In this document: piece by piece, positions 25,390-32,468 of the stretch
How the letters are laid out: each line of letters begins with the position of its first letter
How positions within the stretch are numbered: the first letter of the stretch is position 1
Translations under genes and position numbers: made by a program
The notes under the pieces: generated by a model
Database searches by the model: none
What the model saw: only the letters and a program-made list of their open reading frames with translations
What the model was told of the DNA's origin: nothing
Origin: VFKU01 sp964411925
GTDB lineage: Bacteria; Hydrogenedentota; Hydrogenedentia; Hydrogenedentales; GCA-2746185
Assembly (NCBI GenBank): GCA_964411925.1
Contig: CAYPNI010000043.1
Span: 1 to 32,468, forward strand
DNA: 32,468 bases
Reading direction: 5' to 3'

Positions 25390-25450
25390 TACACAGATAA
25401 TATCACGCCCGCGCGGCTGGGATTCGCCGGAAACGAGAAGCGGGAACCGC

Positions 25451-25461
25451 GGGGGGGGGGG
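25451..25461. repeat. 11-base G homopolymer
   Basis: Eleven consecutive G residues lie about 31 bases downstream of the rpsI stop, flanked by CGC and CGCGCCC. Such tracts can slip during replication or sequencing. It lies outside any gene. Confidence 0.9.
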
Positions 25462-25491
25462 CGCGCCCAGAAAGGCTTTAGGCGGGGGTTG

Positions 25492-25893
25492 TTAGCGCGT
25501 GGTGGAGAGGAAGCGCTTGCGGGCGCCGGGACGGCCGTATTTCTTGCGTTCGACCTCGCGGGCGTCGCGCGTCAAGAGGCCCGCGCGGCGAAGCATCGGC
25601 TGGTATTTCTCGTCATATTCCGCGAGGGCCCGCGCGATCCCCAGGCGGATGGCGCCGGCTTGGCCGGTGAGGCCGCCGCCCTCGGTGCGGATGCGCGCGT
25701 CGAACTTGTTCTTCGTCTCCGTGGCGTCGAAGGGTTGATTCGCGATCATGACGAGCGTGTCGCGCTGGAGATACTCGCGGATGGGCCTGCCGTTCACGAG
25801 TAGGTGGCCCGAGCCGGGCTTGATGCGGACCCGCGCGGAGGATTCCTTGCGCCGCCCGACGGCCACGCATTCCTTGGTGTTCGAATCGATCAA
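25492..25893 (-). CDS. rpsI: 30S ribosomal protein S9
   Basis: The protein has 133 residues of normal length. Diagnostic S9 features are VGRRKESSARVRIKPGSG near the start, then GLTGQAGAIRLGIARAL, and the basic C-terminal tail ending KKYGRPGARKRFLSTTR, which reaches the P-site tRNA on the ribosome. The start is TTG 25893, with AAGGAGA 8 bases upstream. It lies 21 bases after rplM in the classic L13-S9 order, so both are made from the promoter near 26402-26431. Confidence 0.97.
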   Translation of the reverse strand: MIDSNTKECVAVGRRKESSARVRIKPGSGHLLVNGRPIREYLQRDTLVMIANQPFDATETKNKFDARIRTEGGGLTGQAGAIRLGIARALAEYDEKYQPMLRRAGLLTRDAREVERKKYGRPGARKRFLSTTR

Positions 25894-25914
25894 CGCAGTC
25901 TCTCCTTAGCCGGC

Positions 25915-26346
25915 TCAGCCGAGCGGATACGAAACGGGTTGTTGCGCGGTGTGCGGGTGTTGATCGCCGGCGTACACGCGCAGACGGGTCAGCAGTGACC
26001 GGCCCATGGAATTCTTTGGAAGCATGCCTTTGATCGCGAGCGTCATCGCACGCGTCGGATACTTCTCCACCATTTCCTCATAGGTCGTCTCAAAGAGGCC
26101 GCCCGGAGTTCCGGAGTGACGATAGTATTTCTTCTCGGTCAGTTTCTTGCCGGTAACGCGCGCCTTCTCGGCGTTGACGACGATCACATGATCGCCGCAT
26201 TCGAGAAACGGCGTGAACGTCGGCTTGTGCTTGCCGCGCAGAATCGCGGCGGCTTGCGCCGCGACGCGGCCGAGCACCTGGCCTTCCGCATCGAGCACGA
26301 CCCACTTGCGGTCGATTTCGTCCCGCTTCGGGACATACGTCTTCAC
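25915..26346 (-). CDS. rplM: 50S ribosomal protein L13
   Basis: The protein has 143 residues of normal length. The L13 pattern is clear: RKWVVLDAEGQVLGRVA, then AAILRGKHKPTFTP, GDHVIVVNAEK, KKYYRHSGTPGG and the C-terminal block AIKGMLPKNSMGR. It binds 23S rRNA early in large-subunit assembly. The start is GTG 26346 with GGAGG upstream. It is the first gene of the rplM-rpsI operon. In some bacteria L13 regulates its own operon through the leader; the short leader here (about 50 nt, GC-rich) shows no obvious copy of that site. Confidence 0.97.
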   Translation of the reverse strand: MKTYVPKRDEIDRKWVVLDAEGQVLGRVAAQAAAILRGKHKPTFTPFLECGDHVIVVNAEKARVTGKKLTEKKYYRHSGTPGGLFETTYEEMVEKYPTRAMTLAIKGMLPKNSMGRSLLTRLRVYAGDQHPHTAQQPVSYPLG

Positions 26347-26401
26347 TTTCCAGTCCTCCAGAGATCGCCCCGCGCCGATCCGGCGGGAGCAAAGAGCGCA
26401 A

Positions 26402-26431
26402 AGTCTACCAAACGGCGGACGCCGGACGCAA
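26402..26431 (-). promoter_or_regulatory. promoter of rplM-rpsI
   Basis: On the minus strand TTGCGT (26431-26426), an 18-base spacer and TGG-TAGACT (hexamer 26407-26402). Predicted start near 26395, about 50 bases before the rplM start codon. Confidence 0.55.
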
Positions 26432-26463
26432 TTCAGCGCCCGGGGTGGTACGGGGACTGGCGA

Positions 26464-26691
26464 TCAGTCCTCGATGGGCGGCGTGCGGAAGTCTTCCTTG
26501 CGCAGGCGCTTTGCGTAGTGAACGATGATTTTACGTAACAGTTCATCACGCTTGAGCCCCTCGACTTCCGCCTTCCACCGCAGGAATGCTGCGACCTCAC
26601 GCGGCAACGTGACCGTCATCTTTACCGATTGTGGCGACGACGGCGCGACGGGCGCCTTCCCGTCCGTGGGAACAACAGTACGACCAGCCAT
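26464..26691 (-). CDS. small ribbon-helix-helix-like (CopG/Arc-type) protein
   Basis: The protein has about 75 residues. A disordered N-terminus is followed by a strand and two helices typical of a ribbon-helix-helix DNA-binding fold: KMTVTLPREVAAFLRWKAEVEG, then KRDELLRKIIVHYAKRLRKED. ATG 26691 is chosen because AAGGTG lies 6 bases upstream; the open frame continues to 26745 without a better site. It is divergent from the SLC13-type transporter gene, with 243 bases between them, and could regulate it or itself. No toxin gene is adjacent, so an antitoxin role is not supported. The family call rests on short similarity. Confidence 0.7.
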   Translation of the reverse strand: MAGRTVVPTDGKAPVAPSSPQSVKMTVTLPREVAAFLRWKAEVEGLKRDELLRKIIVHYAKRLRKEDFRTPPIED

Positions 26692-26753
26692 GAAATTCAC
26701 CTTATCCACGTAATTGGCGGGATTGCACTCCCCGCACAGCTTCAAGATTCAGC

Positions 26754-26782
26754 ATTTTACAACACCAGCACGTAAATTCCAA
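26754..26782 (-). promoter_or_regulatory. promoter of the ribbon-helix-helix gene
   Basis: On the minus strand TTGGAA (26782-26777), a 17-base spacer and TAAAAT (26759-26754). This is the one clear promoter in the window without a TGn extension. The leader is about 55 nt. Confidence 0.6.
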
Positions 26783-26877
26783 CTTTTCCGTATCTACGTG
26801 CAGGAATCTTGGAAAAAGCGTGGAATACACGACATTTCGGTTTCGCGAATTCGAATGAGAGGCCTTAGAAATCTCGC

Positions 26878-26907
26878 TTGACCTATACTTTATTAAGATG
26901 ATAATCT
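26878..26907 (+). promoter_or_regulatory. promoter of the SLC13-type transporter gene
   Basis: TTGACC (26878-26883), an 18-base spacer and TGA-TAATCT (hexamer 26902-26907), or alternatively GATAAT (26900-26905) with a 16-base spacer. The -10 is covered by the palindromes at 26894-26917. Confidence 0.6.
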
Positions 26908-26917
26908 TAGTCATCTT
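26894..26917. promoter_or_regulatory. candidate operator over the transporter promoter
   Basis: Two overlapping palindromes cover the -10 and start point: TAAGAT-N4-ATCTTA (26894-26909) and AAGATGA-N9-TCATCTT (26895-26917). The placement suits a repressor site. The divergent ribbon-helix-helix protein is one candidate binder. Confidence 0.5.
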
Positions 26918-26934
26918 TACTCGGAACGGACTCG

Positions 26935-28728
26935 ATGGCCGCCATTGTCGTCCTGATTATTCTCCTGTTTGTCCTCGTTGCGCTCGCGTACAACCGCGTG
27001 CCGCCCGAGGCGGTGATGATTCTCGCTCTGACGGCAACCGTGCTGGTGCCGATCCGCGGGGATGACGGATGGCGCGTGGGCGTCATCAGCGTCGGCGACG
27101 CGGTCAAGGGCTTTGGCAACACGGGGATGCTTACGGTTGCCGTGCTCTTTCTCGTCGTCGCGGGCCTGCGCGAGACGGGCGCGGTCGAGTGGATCGCGCG
27201 CGGGTTTCTCGGCTTGCCGACGACGCACCGCGGCGCGCTCGCGCGGCTCGTGTTTCCGCTGGCGGGGATGAGCGCCTTCCTGAACAACACGCCGCTGGTC
27301 GCGATGTTCATCCCGGTGGTGACGGACTGGGCGAAGAAGATTCAGTTGCGCCCCTCGCAGCTCTTGATGCCGTTGAGTTTTGCCACCGTGCTAGGCGGAC
27401 TGTGCTCGTTGATCGGCACGAGCACGAATCTCGTGGTGAGCGGGCTTGTGGTCGCGCAGACGGACTTGCCCCCACTGCACATGTTCGATCCCGCATGGAT
27501 CGGTGTGCCGGCGGCGTTACTGGGTTGCGTGTACATGGTGATTGCCGGGCCCCGACTGTTGCCGTCGCGCAGCTCGTCGATGGAGTCGCTGTCGAATCCG
27601 CGCGAATACACGGTGGAGATGATGGTGCAACCGGGCAGTCCGCTCGTGGGCAAGACGATCGAGGAAGCGGGTCTGCGCCGGCTCGAGGCGACGTACCTGG
27701 TCGAGATCGAGCGGCACGGCGACAGTATCGTCGCGGTCGGCCCGGAGGAGCGGCTTCAGGCGGACGATCGGTTGATTTTTGTGGGGGTGGTGGAGGCGGT
27801 CAAGGACCTCCAGAACATGCGGGGGCTGGTGCCGGCGACGAACCAGATCTTCAAGCTCGATTCGCCTCGGTACCGGCGGCGCCTCTTCGAAGCCGTCGTG
27901 AGCAACCTCTCCCCCGTCGCGGGCCAGACGATTCGCGAGGGCCAGTTCCGCACGCGGTACAACGCGGCCGTGCTTGCGGTGGCGCGGCAGGGCGAACGCG
28001 TGCGCAGCAAGCTGGGCGACATCCGCCTGCGCGCGGGCGACACGCTGCTGCTCGAGGCGGATCCCAACTTCGGCGCGAACTACCGCTACTCGCGCGACTT
28101 TTTCCTGGTGAGCATGCTTGAGGACTCGACGCCGCGGCAGCATCACCGCGCGCCGTATGCGTTGACCATACTCGCCGGGATGATTATCACGGCGAGCTTC
28201 GGCTGGCTCGACATGCTACAAGCGGCCGCGCTGGCCGCGTGCCTGATGGTGCTATTCCGCTGCTGCACGGTGTTGCAGGCGCGGCAGAGCGTGAACGGGC
28301 CGCTGCTGGTGATCATCGCGTGCGCGCTGGGGTTCGAGCGCGCTCTCGACGAGTCCGGCGCGGCGCAGATGACGGCGGACGCGATGATGCGCGTAGCAGG
28401 GCAGAATCCCTGGCTGGTGCTGGTGTCGATTTACCTGATTACGACGATCGTGACTGAAGTCGTGACGAACAACGCCGCCGTGGCGCTGATGTTCCCGATC
28501 GCTCTGTCCGCTGCGGAGACGCTCGGCGTCAACCCGATGCCGTTCATCATGTGCGTCATGATGGCGGGCTCGGCGGCATTCGCGACGCCGATCGGGTATC
28601 AGACGAACCTGATGGTCTACGGCCCGGGCGGGTACAGGTTCACCGACTTCACCAAACTCGGCCTGCCGCTGAACGTCATCTCCGGCGCCGTGGTGATTGT
28701 CATCGCGCCGCTCGTCTGGCCGTTTTGA
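26935..28728 (+). CDS. SLC13/DASS-type anion transporter with two TrkA-C domains
   Basis: The protein has 597 residues. Two membrane halves surround a cytoplasmic middle. The first half has the motif FLNNTPLVAMFIPVV (about 114-128) and LIGTSTNLVVSG; the second half has the matching TNNAAVALMFPIA and ATPIGYQTNLMVYGPGGY, the inverted-repeat Asn-Thr/Ser motifs that bind sodium and anion in this family. The middle (about 222-385) holds two TrkA-C/RCK-C-like domains, as in the SLC13 subgroup of bacterial sulfate or dicarboxylate transporters (the SLT/SAC1-like type). The ion carried cannot be read from sequence. ATG 26935 has GGAACGG nearby. A strong promoter with an operator-like palindrome precedes it. 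Confidence 0.87.
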   Translation: MAAIVVLIILLFVLVALAYNRVPPEAVMILALTATVLVPIRGDDGWRVGVISVGDAVKGFGNTGMLTVAVLFLVVAGLRETGAVEWIARGFLGLPTTHRGALARLVFPLAGMSAFLNNTPLVAMFIPVVTDWAKKIQLRPSQLLMPLSFATVLGGLCSLIGTSTNLVVSGLVVAQTDLPPLHMFDPAWIGVPAALLGCVYMVIAGPRLLPSRSSSMESLSNPREYTVEMMVQPGSPLVGKTIEEAGLRRLEATYLVEIERHGDSIVAVGPEERLQADDRLIFVGVVEAVKDLQNMRGLVPATNQIFKLDSPRYRRRLFEAVVSNLSPVAGQTIREGQFRTRYNAAVLAVARQGERVRSKLGDIRLRAGDTLLLEADPNFGANYRYSRDFFLVSMLEDSTPRQHHRAPYALTILAGMIITASFGWLDMLQAAALAACLMVLFRCCTVLQARQSVNGPLLVIIACALGFERALDESGAAQMTADAMMRVAGQNPWLVLVSIYLITTIVTEVVTNNAAVALMFPIALSAAETLGVNPMPFIMCVMMAGSAAFATPIGYQTNLMVYGPGGYRFTDFTKLGLPLNVISGAVVIVIAPLVWPF

Positions 28729-28752
28729 AGATCTCTGGCCGGTGACACGCCG

Positions 28753-30900
28753 CTAATTGCGTTTTGCCAAGTGGCCTTCCACGGTTAGCGCGAGCCAAGT
28801 CCGAGGCCCGATGGCCCCATCGATATCGGCCGGATCGGCGGATAGGATTGGGTGGGCGGTCTGGAAAGCTCGAACAGCAACCTTGGTCTGCGGGTCGTCC
28901 TGTCCTGTCGCGGCCACGGAATACCCCAGTTCGCTCAGTTTTTTTTGAGCGTCAGTGATGGATGGCGGAGCTCCGAGTTTTGCCGCCGCCGCATTGAATA
29001 GGGCAACGCGCGTAGCCCAGTCCACCTTTCCAGTAGCCGGAAGGTTCGCACCCGATTGAAATTTCTTCACCGCTTCGGCGAGTTCCGGCTTGAACTCCGT
29101 TTCGATTTTCGCATCGGCCCCGGGCGCTTTCCCATTGCCGACGATGTAGATTTCTTTGCCGATGATTGAGACGATTCCTGGCTGTGCCGCGTAGGTCTTG
29201 TCTGAATCACCTTGAACGACCGTGGGGAATCGAACCGAATCGACGCTGAGGTCTTGCAAGCGTTGGACGGTCTGGAGCGAATTCGTATAAGACGTCAGAA
29301 TGTCTCTCAACACTTCAGGATTGTCTACGACTGCTCTGGCGAGGATTTTCTTCACCGCCGCCTCGCGCTGGGCGGGGTCGTTTCCAAGCTTCGACACGGC
29401 GACCGCGTCCGCGACCACCATGCCACCGTCGTCACTGGTGTGGTATATCTCTGAAATGTAAACCGGCACCATCGGGAGAATTCCGTAGATGGCGCGTCGT
29501 GGAAAATAGACGACGCGGTGAATCTGCCCGTAGGCAGGGATCTCTTCGACTTCCTTGAGGCTTCGCGCCTCGAGATTCCGAATGTGCAGCAGAATGTCCC
29601 ACAAGATGAGCTTCTCAAGCTCTGGCGTAAGGATTCCGGTAAAGAGCGCGACGCCGTTTGCATAGTCTGTGCCTGAGACGAATACGCTTGCGCCGGTCGC
29701 CAGTGCTCCGACGAACTTGAGTGCATCGATCGCCCGCTGCTTGGGCTGGCCTCTGCGCCGGTAATCGAACACAGCGAGCACATCGGAAAAGCTCATGGGT
29801 CGCCGGTTTTCGGAAAAATCCGCGTAGTCAATAACCTTTCCGTTGGAATCAACCATGGTGTCCAAAAGTTCAGGGTGTGCGAGCGCCGCCGGTCCGAAGA
29901 CCTTTTCAACGTCCGACTTCGACATTAGATAGCGCACGGTGCTGCGCAGCGATGCCCCGTACAGGAGGAGGCTGCTGTCGCTCGTGTTCGTAAACTGGAC
30001 ATCGGCGGCGTAGAACGTATTGGCAAAAAATCTCCCGAATTCATTCGCGGTATCCTCATAGGACATCACATTGAGCGTGGTCGCTATAAAGCGATCCGCG
30101 CCAACGACCTCAAATTTCTGTCGCGCTACCGATCCGTCGATTGTCGCCGCGGCAAGCGTCTTGCCAACGGCACTGGCGCCGATGACAAGGAATTCCACAG
30201 CGTCAACGCCGACGATTTTCTCCCCATCTATCTCGTAAACGAGCCCGCCAGCTTCGCCTGTGGCCTTGTCGTTCCGAGTGGCGACGCCGCCAGGAAACAC
30301 CGTTACGCGCGTGTTCTTCAGGTCGCCTCCTGTGAGGTCGGAAATGGTGACTTGATATTTGCCCGCCTGCCCGGCGTGGATCGGAATTGATGGACCCTGA
30401 ATTACGATATTCGGCTGATCGTCCGGTTCGGGCAGAACAGGGAACGTCTGCCTGGCTACCAGTCCGCCGACGATCGCTTGCGAATAGGGCAGGCCACTCG
30501 CCGCTCTGGCAACGGCCGTCACCTCGAAACGTTCGATACCGGCAAGTTTCTCCGGATTGATCTTCCAGATCACTTGGTTGAGTTGGTTGGGACCGGGGGT
30601 TACTGCCGTGGCAATGTCGGCCGGTTGAAAGGTGACACTGGTTTGCGCGCCCTTGGTCGCCGGAGCCGTGAGATCCGTGATTACGATTTCGTATGGGTGA
30701 CCCGCAACCAGTCCCTCGGTAGGGCCGAAGATGGTAATGCCTCCGGCGACCAGTTGATCGAGGTTTCGTTTTGCGATTTGCGTCCGCGGGTGAAACAACT
30801 CGGGTTGAGGATTTGTCGTGATCGGTTGTTTGCTCGTCGCGCAACCCAACAGCAGGGAAAACATCGCCAAAACAGTCGTCGAACGCGACACTTGAATCAT
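28753..30900 (-). CDS. lipoprotein with duplicated beta domain and peptidoglycan-binding-like C-terminus
   Basis: The protein has about 715 residues. The signal peptide ends in a good lipobox LLGC (C20). Residues about 54-163 and 164-268 are two copies of one beta-sandwich-like unit: each starts with a GP motif (TIFGPTEG, VIQGPSIP), then G-x-x-Y-x-x-x-I-(S/T)-DLT, and ends near VARQ-F. A large unassigned alpha/beta region follows (about 270-580). The C-terminus (about 585-715) holds two peptidoglycan-binding-type repeats (ELAEAVKKFQSGANLPATG and AVRAFQTAHP...DGAIGPRTWLAL). ATG 30900 is chosen because GGAG lies 8 bases upstream; the open frame to 31197 is a shadow of the metacaspase gene. It lies 64 bases after that gene, probably cotranscribed. 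Confidence 0.8.
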   Translation of the reverse strand: MIQVSRSTTVLAMFSLLLGCATSKQPITTNPQPELFHPRTQIAKRNLDQLVAGGITIFGPTEGLVAGHPYEIVITDLTAPATKGAQTSVTFQPADIATAVTPGPNQLNQVIWKINPEKLAGIERFEVTAVARAASGLPYSQAIVGGLVARQTFPVLPEPDDQPNIVIQGPSIPIHAGQAGKYQVTISDLTGGDLKNTRVTVFPGGVATRNDKATGEAGGLVYEIDGEKIVGVDAVEFLVIGASAVGKTLAAATIDGSVARQKFEVVGADRFIATTLNVMSYEDTANEFGRFFANTFYAADVQFTNTSDSSLLLYGASLRSTVRYLMSKSDVEKVFGPAALAHPELLDTMVDSNGKVIDYADFSENRRPMSFSDVLAVFDYRRRGQPKQRAIDALKFVGALATGASVFVSGTDYANGVALFTGILTPELEKLILWDILLHIRNLEARSLKEVEEIPAYGQIHRVVYFPRRAIYGILPMVPVYISEIYHTSDDGGMVVADAVAVSKLGNDPAQREAAVKKILARAVVDNPEVLRDILTSYTNSLQTVQRLQDLSVDSVRFPTVVQGDSDKTYAAQPGIVSIIGKEIYIVGNGKAPGADAKIETEFKPELAEAVKKFQSGANLPATGKVDWATRVALFNAAAAKLGAPPSITDAQKKLSELGYSVAATGQDDPQTKVAVRAFQTAHPILSADPADIDGAIGPRTWLALTVEGHLAKRN

Positions 30901-30964
30901 CGCAGCATCTCCAATCATCAACGGTCGCCTAACGTCCTTGGGGGAACTCCATCGTCTAGAAGTC

Positions 30965-32032
30965 CTATCGGCCTGACCTGGGCCGCTTGACCCGTTTCGT
31001 CTTGGGCCGCCCGCTCGCGCCGCTCCCGGGCCGGCCTGCCGCTCCACTCGTAGGCTTGCGGGGCTTACTGCGGCCGTGTCCGTTGGCGCTGGCGGACTTC
31101 GCGAACGCCAAACGGCTTGATCGCTTCGTGCGACGCTTGCCGCGGCCGCTTCCGGGCTTACCGCCGTTTCCGCTCGCAGGCACGCCCGGGGAGCCACTGC
31201 CGGGTCTGCGAGAAGCCAATTCGAAGACGGCCCAAGTCTTCATCGCCGCGGAACCGAACAAGTTGGGAGTCTGCGCGTATTGACGGGACGGCAGGACCTT
31301 CAAAATCTCCGAGTGCCAATCGGCGTACGTCGCGCCGGGATGAAGCCGTTTAAGCGCCCGCAGCGCCACAAACGTGAAGGCGCCGTTCGCCCGGCCCTGA
31401 AACCAGGCGTCGTAGCTGTACTCGGTATCCTGACAACCAGCCAGCAGCAGCGCACCGTACCGCCCTGGGGGACTGGAGCGTCGCAGGGCCCGCCGCACTC
31501 CCAGGCGCACGACGTCGGCTGCGGGCAGGAAGGTCTCGGGGGGAAGAAACCGAACGGTGCGTTGTGGCGAGTTCGCGCCACGCGTGGTCGGCGGCGTGAC
31601 AATCGGTGCGTATCTTGCGACCGAACCAGAGTGACAGGAATCGGAGATCATGACGATTCGCACGTCGCGTCGGCTGTCCATGTACAGCTCGTACAGTTCG
31701 TCGTCGGTGATGAAACCGTTTGTCTGAAGATCGTACGGACACAGGCATTCGTCTGTACCATCGGATTCGTCGCCGTCTTGATCGGGTACGAAGGATCCGT
31801 GGCCCGAGAATTGGATGACGACTGATTCGCCGGCATTGGCTTTGTGGATGACTCTGCGGATCGCGTTACGCATTCCGTCCCCGGTGGCCTGTGAGTCGAG
31901 CATCAAGTCTGTCGTGTATCCTCGACGTTTCAGCTCGGCGGCCCAATCGCGCGCGTCGTTGACACATCCGCTCAGGTCGCTGTTGGTACCGGGATAGTCG
32001 TTGATTCCGATGCAGAGGGCGTACTTACTCAT
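30965..32032 (-). CDS. metacaspase (peptidase C14 caspase-fold) with basic tail
   Basis: The protein has 355 residues. The caspase-fold domain (1-270) starts SKYALCIGINDYPG and has the catalytic histidine H78 (QFSGHGS) and cysteine C133 (SDSCHSGS), with the conserved GTDECLCPYDL between them. No signal peptide is seen, so it should act in the cytoplasm. Metacaspases cut after Arg or Lys and are often calcium-dependent. The last 80 residues are a disordered Gly/Ser/Pro/Lys/Arg-rich tail with GRPGSG repeats, a possible self-cleavage or nucleic-acid-binding region. ATG 32032 follows GGGAG by 8 bases. The peptidoglycan-binding lipoprotein gene lies just downstream. Confidence 0.93.
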   Translation of the reverse strand: MSKYALCIGINDYPGTNSDLSGCVNDARDWAAELKRRGYTTDLMLDSQATGDGMRNAIRRVIHKANAGESVVIQFSGHGSFVPDQDGDESDGTDECLCPYDLQTNGFITDDELYELYMDSRRDVRIVMISDSCHSGSVARYAPIVTPPTTRGANSPQRTVRFLPPETFLPAADVVRLGVRRALRRSSPPGRYGALLLAGCQDTEYSYDAWFQGRANGAFTFVALRALKRLHPGATYADWHSEILKVLPSRQYAQTPNLFGSAAMKTWAVFELASRRPGSGSPGVPASGNGGKPGSGRGKRRTKRSSRLAFAKSASANGHGRSKPRKPTSGAAGRPGSGASGRPKTKRVKRPRSGR

Positions 32033-32248
32033 GAGGATTCTCCCATGCGATTCCGGCGCATTCGCTTGTCAAAACCCATATACAGATATAGACAAGGGCA
32101 GTTACTCGGGATCTAGAGTCCGGGACTGATCGATCGGGGGGTGCGCGACGCGGAACTGGGGCGAGGTGTCTCTTCAGCGGCGTAACGAAAAGCGCGGAAA
32201 CATCATCCGCTGAATCGTGAGGGATGACGCCGACGGATGGTGCAGGTA

Positions 32249-32279
32249 GGCCCGCCACCGGTGTTGCCGGTGGCGGGCC
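32249..32279. repeat. perfect 13-bp GC hairpin downstream of RNase P RNA
   Basis: GGCCCGCCACCGG (32249-32261) and CCGGTGGCGGGCC (32267-32279) pair perfectly around a 5-base loop. It sits a few bases past the expected rnpB 3' end. No U-run follows on the minus strand (TACCTGCACC), so it may protect the RNA 3' end or act as a U-less terminator. The rest of the 32033-32283 gap contains the ribosome-binding site of the metacaspase gene and no other gene; no convincing promoter was found there. Confidence 0.7.
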
Positions 32280-32283
32280 GTCG

Positions 32284-32468
32284 TGTGTCGAGCCGGCCTG
32301 TAAGCCGAGTTCTGTCTAGGTCCCACGCGAGGTGGGCCCGAGGCGGCCATTCCTCTGGGACGCGCGTCACCGCGCGCCTCTAGCTGCCTACCCGGACGCG
32401 GCGCGGGCCACGCCATGGCGTCCCTATTCGGCATTGCTCCGGGTGGGGTTTAGCCGGCCGGCGTGTCG
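32284..32468 (-). ncRNA. rnpB: RNase P RNA, class A, 5' half cut off by window edge
   Basis: Read on the minus strand, the segment contains the conserved class A blocks in order: AAACCCCACCCGGAGCAA, GCCGAAUAGGG, GGGUAGGCAGCU, AGAGGAAUGGCCG and near the 3' end ACAGAACUCGGCUUAC. These match the 3' half of E. coli M1 RNA block by block. RNase P RNA is the ribozyme that removes 5' leaders from tRNA precursors. The 5' half lies beyond the window; the 3' end is placed near 32284-32290 by comparison with M1 RNA. Confidence 0.95.

Noticed and set aside
26464..26691. Toxin-antitoxin pair involving the ribbon-helix-helix protein
   Set aside because: No small toxin-like gene lies next to it; neighbours are rplM and a transporter.
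30901..31197. Extension of the lipoprotein gene into the metacaspase gene
   Set aside because: The extra residues are a low-complexity antiparallel-type frame over the Arg/Lys-rich metacaspase tail; a lipobox signal peptide and ribosome-binding site fix the start at 30900.

Overview
The window is high-GC bacterial DNA with dense genes, short intergenic gaps and a Gram-negative envelope: secretin, lipoproteins, a MscK-type channel and TMTC-like and GT39-like glycosyltransferases. There is no mobile element or CRISPR array. The mix (PilMNOPQ, a PmoA/DUF6807-like protein, a degenerate radical-SAM/SPASM protein, a B12-binding radical SAM enzyme, a VanZ/sulfatase-like fusion, a TMTC-like protein, a metacaspase) resembles genomes I associate with Candidatus Hydrogenedentota or a related PVC/FCB-neighbouring phylum. 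That placement is inference; 6S, RNase P, S9 or L13 phylogeny would settle it.

Layout. 1-265: partial tRNA-Gly(GCC) on the minus strand and two hairpin repeats. 266-2107: two minus-strand genes, a radical-SAM-like/SPASM protein that has lost its cluster cysteines and a secreted DUF6807 protein. 2213-2476: a 6S-like RNA with a strong promoter and terminator. 2658-8886: a type IV pilus alignment and secretin operon pilM-N-O-P-Q with overlapping start and stop codons. 8922-12483: a large MscK-like mechanosensitive channel. 12568-13542 (minus): CorA. 13593-16058: VanZ/sulfatase-like fusion. 16076-17489 (minus): response regulator with degenerate GGDEF, and a coupled small exported protein. 17596-20115: lipoprotein and TMTC-like TPR protein. 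20169-22118: single-pass TP-rich coiled-coil protein. 22177-25144 (minus): B12-binding radical SAM enzyme and a GT39-like glycosyltransferase. 25492-26346 (minus): rplM-rpsI. 26464-26691 (minus): small ribbon-helix-helix-like protein, divergent from an SLC13-type transporter with two TrkA-C domains (26935-28728). 28753-32032 (minus): metacaspase followed by a lipoprotein with a duplicated beta domain and peptidoglycan-binding C-terminus. 32284-32468 (minus): 3' half of RNase P RNA.

Promoters can be read unusually well here. Eleven of twelve candidate sites fit a sigma70 pattern with an extended -10 (TGnTAnnnT), mostly 17-18 bases after a TTGAnn-like -35. They were used to correct several gene starts. 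The most interesting items are the dead radical-SAM core with intact SPASM cysteines, the metacaspase/cell-wall lipoprotein pair, the VanZ/sulfatase-like fusion with Thr at the nucleophile position, and the 6S RNA beside the pilus operon.
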